Assembly: GCA_019358875.1 (NCBI GenBank)
Contig: JAHHIF010000012.1
Span: forward strand, 102,524 to 166,523
DNA from: Symplocastrum torsivum CPER-KK1
GTDB taxonomy: Bacteria; Cyanobacteriota; Cyanobacteriia; Cyanobacteriales; Coleofasciculaceae
Reading direction: 5' to 3'
Length of the DNA stretch: 64,000 nucleotides
In this document: positions 63,898 through 64,000 of the stretch, in pieces
Layout: every line of letters begins with the position of its first letter
Position numbering within the stretch: position 1 is the stretch's first letter
Translations under genes and position numbers: made by a program
The notes under the pieces: model-generated
The model's input: only the letters and a program-made list of their open reading frames with translations
Database searches by the model: none
Told to the model about the DNA's origin: nothing

Positions 63898-63923
63898 CAC
63901 GGACGCTGCTACGCCGCGCCGTG
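63898..63923. repeat. Short hairpin repeat CACGG/CCGTG
   Basis: CACGG (63898-63902) pairs with CCGTG (63919-63923), with CGC/GCG inside. It lies next to GGACTTACGCA, a motif often found at the ends of cyanobacterial insertion sequences. Confidence 0.45.
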
Positions 63924-64000
63924 TACCAAAAAACTAGACAAAACGCCTGAAAATATTCGGTCGTTTCAATTGTTGAATTAAATAGTCTGACAAAAGTGCG

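Larger units (their letters stand above)
63515..64000. other. Window end with a gene fragment and a repeat
   Basis: No complete gene. It includes a short fragment of a phospholipase D-like gene (63710-63870) and a hairpin repeat (63898-63923). The last 70 bases show nothing recognisable. Confidence 0.45.

Noticed and set aside
1..64000. CRISPR arrays, tRNA and rRNA genes.
   Set aside because: I looked for regularly spaced repeats and for tRNA-like cloverleaf sequence and saw none; small tRNAs could have been missed by eye.

Overview
The window reads as chromosomal DNA from a cyanobacterium, probably a large-genome, exopolysaccharide-rich filamentous or colonial one. The reasons are the many HIP1 octamers (GCGATCGC), a PEP-CTERM protein, three Uma2-type nuclease genes, dispersed cyanobacterial hairpin repeats, and type I secretion transporters with an N-terminal cyclic-nucleotide-binding domain. 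The species cannot be named from the sequence alone.

Layout. (1) 1-8734, plus strand: the end of an exopolysaccharide locus with four GT4-type glycosyltransferases (one cut by the window edge), a polymerase-like membrane protein, an APH-fold kinase, a methyltransferase, a decayed glycosyltransferase copy and a YdcF/DUF218 protein. (2) 8735-20884: housekeeping and accessory genes: endonuclease V, SGNH hydrolase, IspD, GT9 and GmhB-like enzymes, a truncated N-formylglutamate amidohydrolase, a GHL10-type glycosidase, a cluster of orphan or broken toxin-antitoxin pieces, two tandem Uma2 genes, a TVP38/DedA-like membrane protein, NudC and an orphan DndE. (3) 21591-30805: a secretion block with a small RTX protein and its decayed copy, a PEP-CTERM protein, a parvulin-type PPIase, a decayed copy of the start of the ABC transporter, then the intact type I ABC transporter and its HlyD partner. 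(4) 30906-32262: a TnpB-only IS605-type element with hairpin ends. (5) 32654-53342: a large Wzx/Wzy-type exopolysaccharide locus. wecG/tagA-like and galE-like genes lie on the plus strand. The minus strand carries DUF218, an exported protein of unknown function, four GT2, three GT4, a pyruvyltransferase, a Wzx flippase, an acetyltransferase, a Wzy polymerase and a Wzz/BY-kinase. (6) 54098-64000: HisC, a decayed IS701 element with both ends, a MATE exporter plus methyltransferase, a decayed IS630 transposase, DUF4870, release factor 3, a third Uma2 gene, an orphan HicB and a fragment of a phospholipase D-like gene.

How the parts work together. Region 5 holds most of a Wzx/Wzy pathway: sugar supply (galE), chain assembly (GT26, GT2, GT4), decoration (pyruvyl and acetyl transfer), flipping, polymerisation and chain-length control. 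No initiating phosphoglycosyltransferase and no outer-membrane Wza-type exporter is seen, so those must be elsewhere. Region 3 looks like one secretion unit: PPIase, ABC transporter and HlyD, with the RTX protein as a plausible cargo.

The most distinctive pattern is decay beside intact genes: three partial, broken copies each lie directly upstream of their intact relative (4691, 21591, 25406). Two dead transposases each carry what looks like a very small inserted repeat (55624 and 58990). I found no clear new defence or biosynthetic system. The best leads are the orphan DndE, the exported protein at 35655 in the polysaccharide locus, the recurring TTCATRARAACTTTATG-like site, and the very small repeats. 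All database-style identifications are from memory of family motifs, not from searches.
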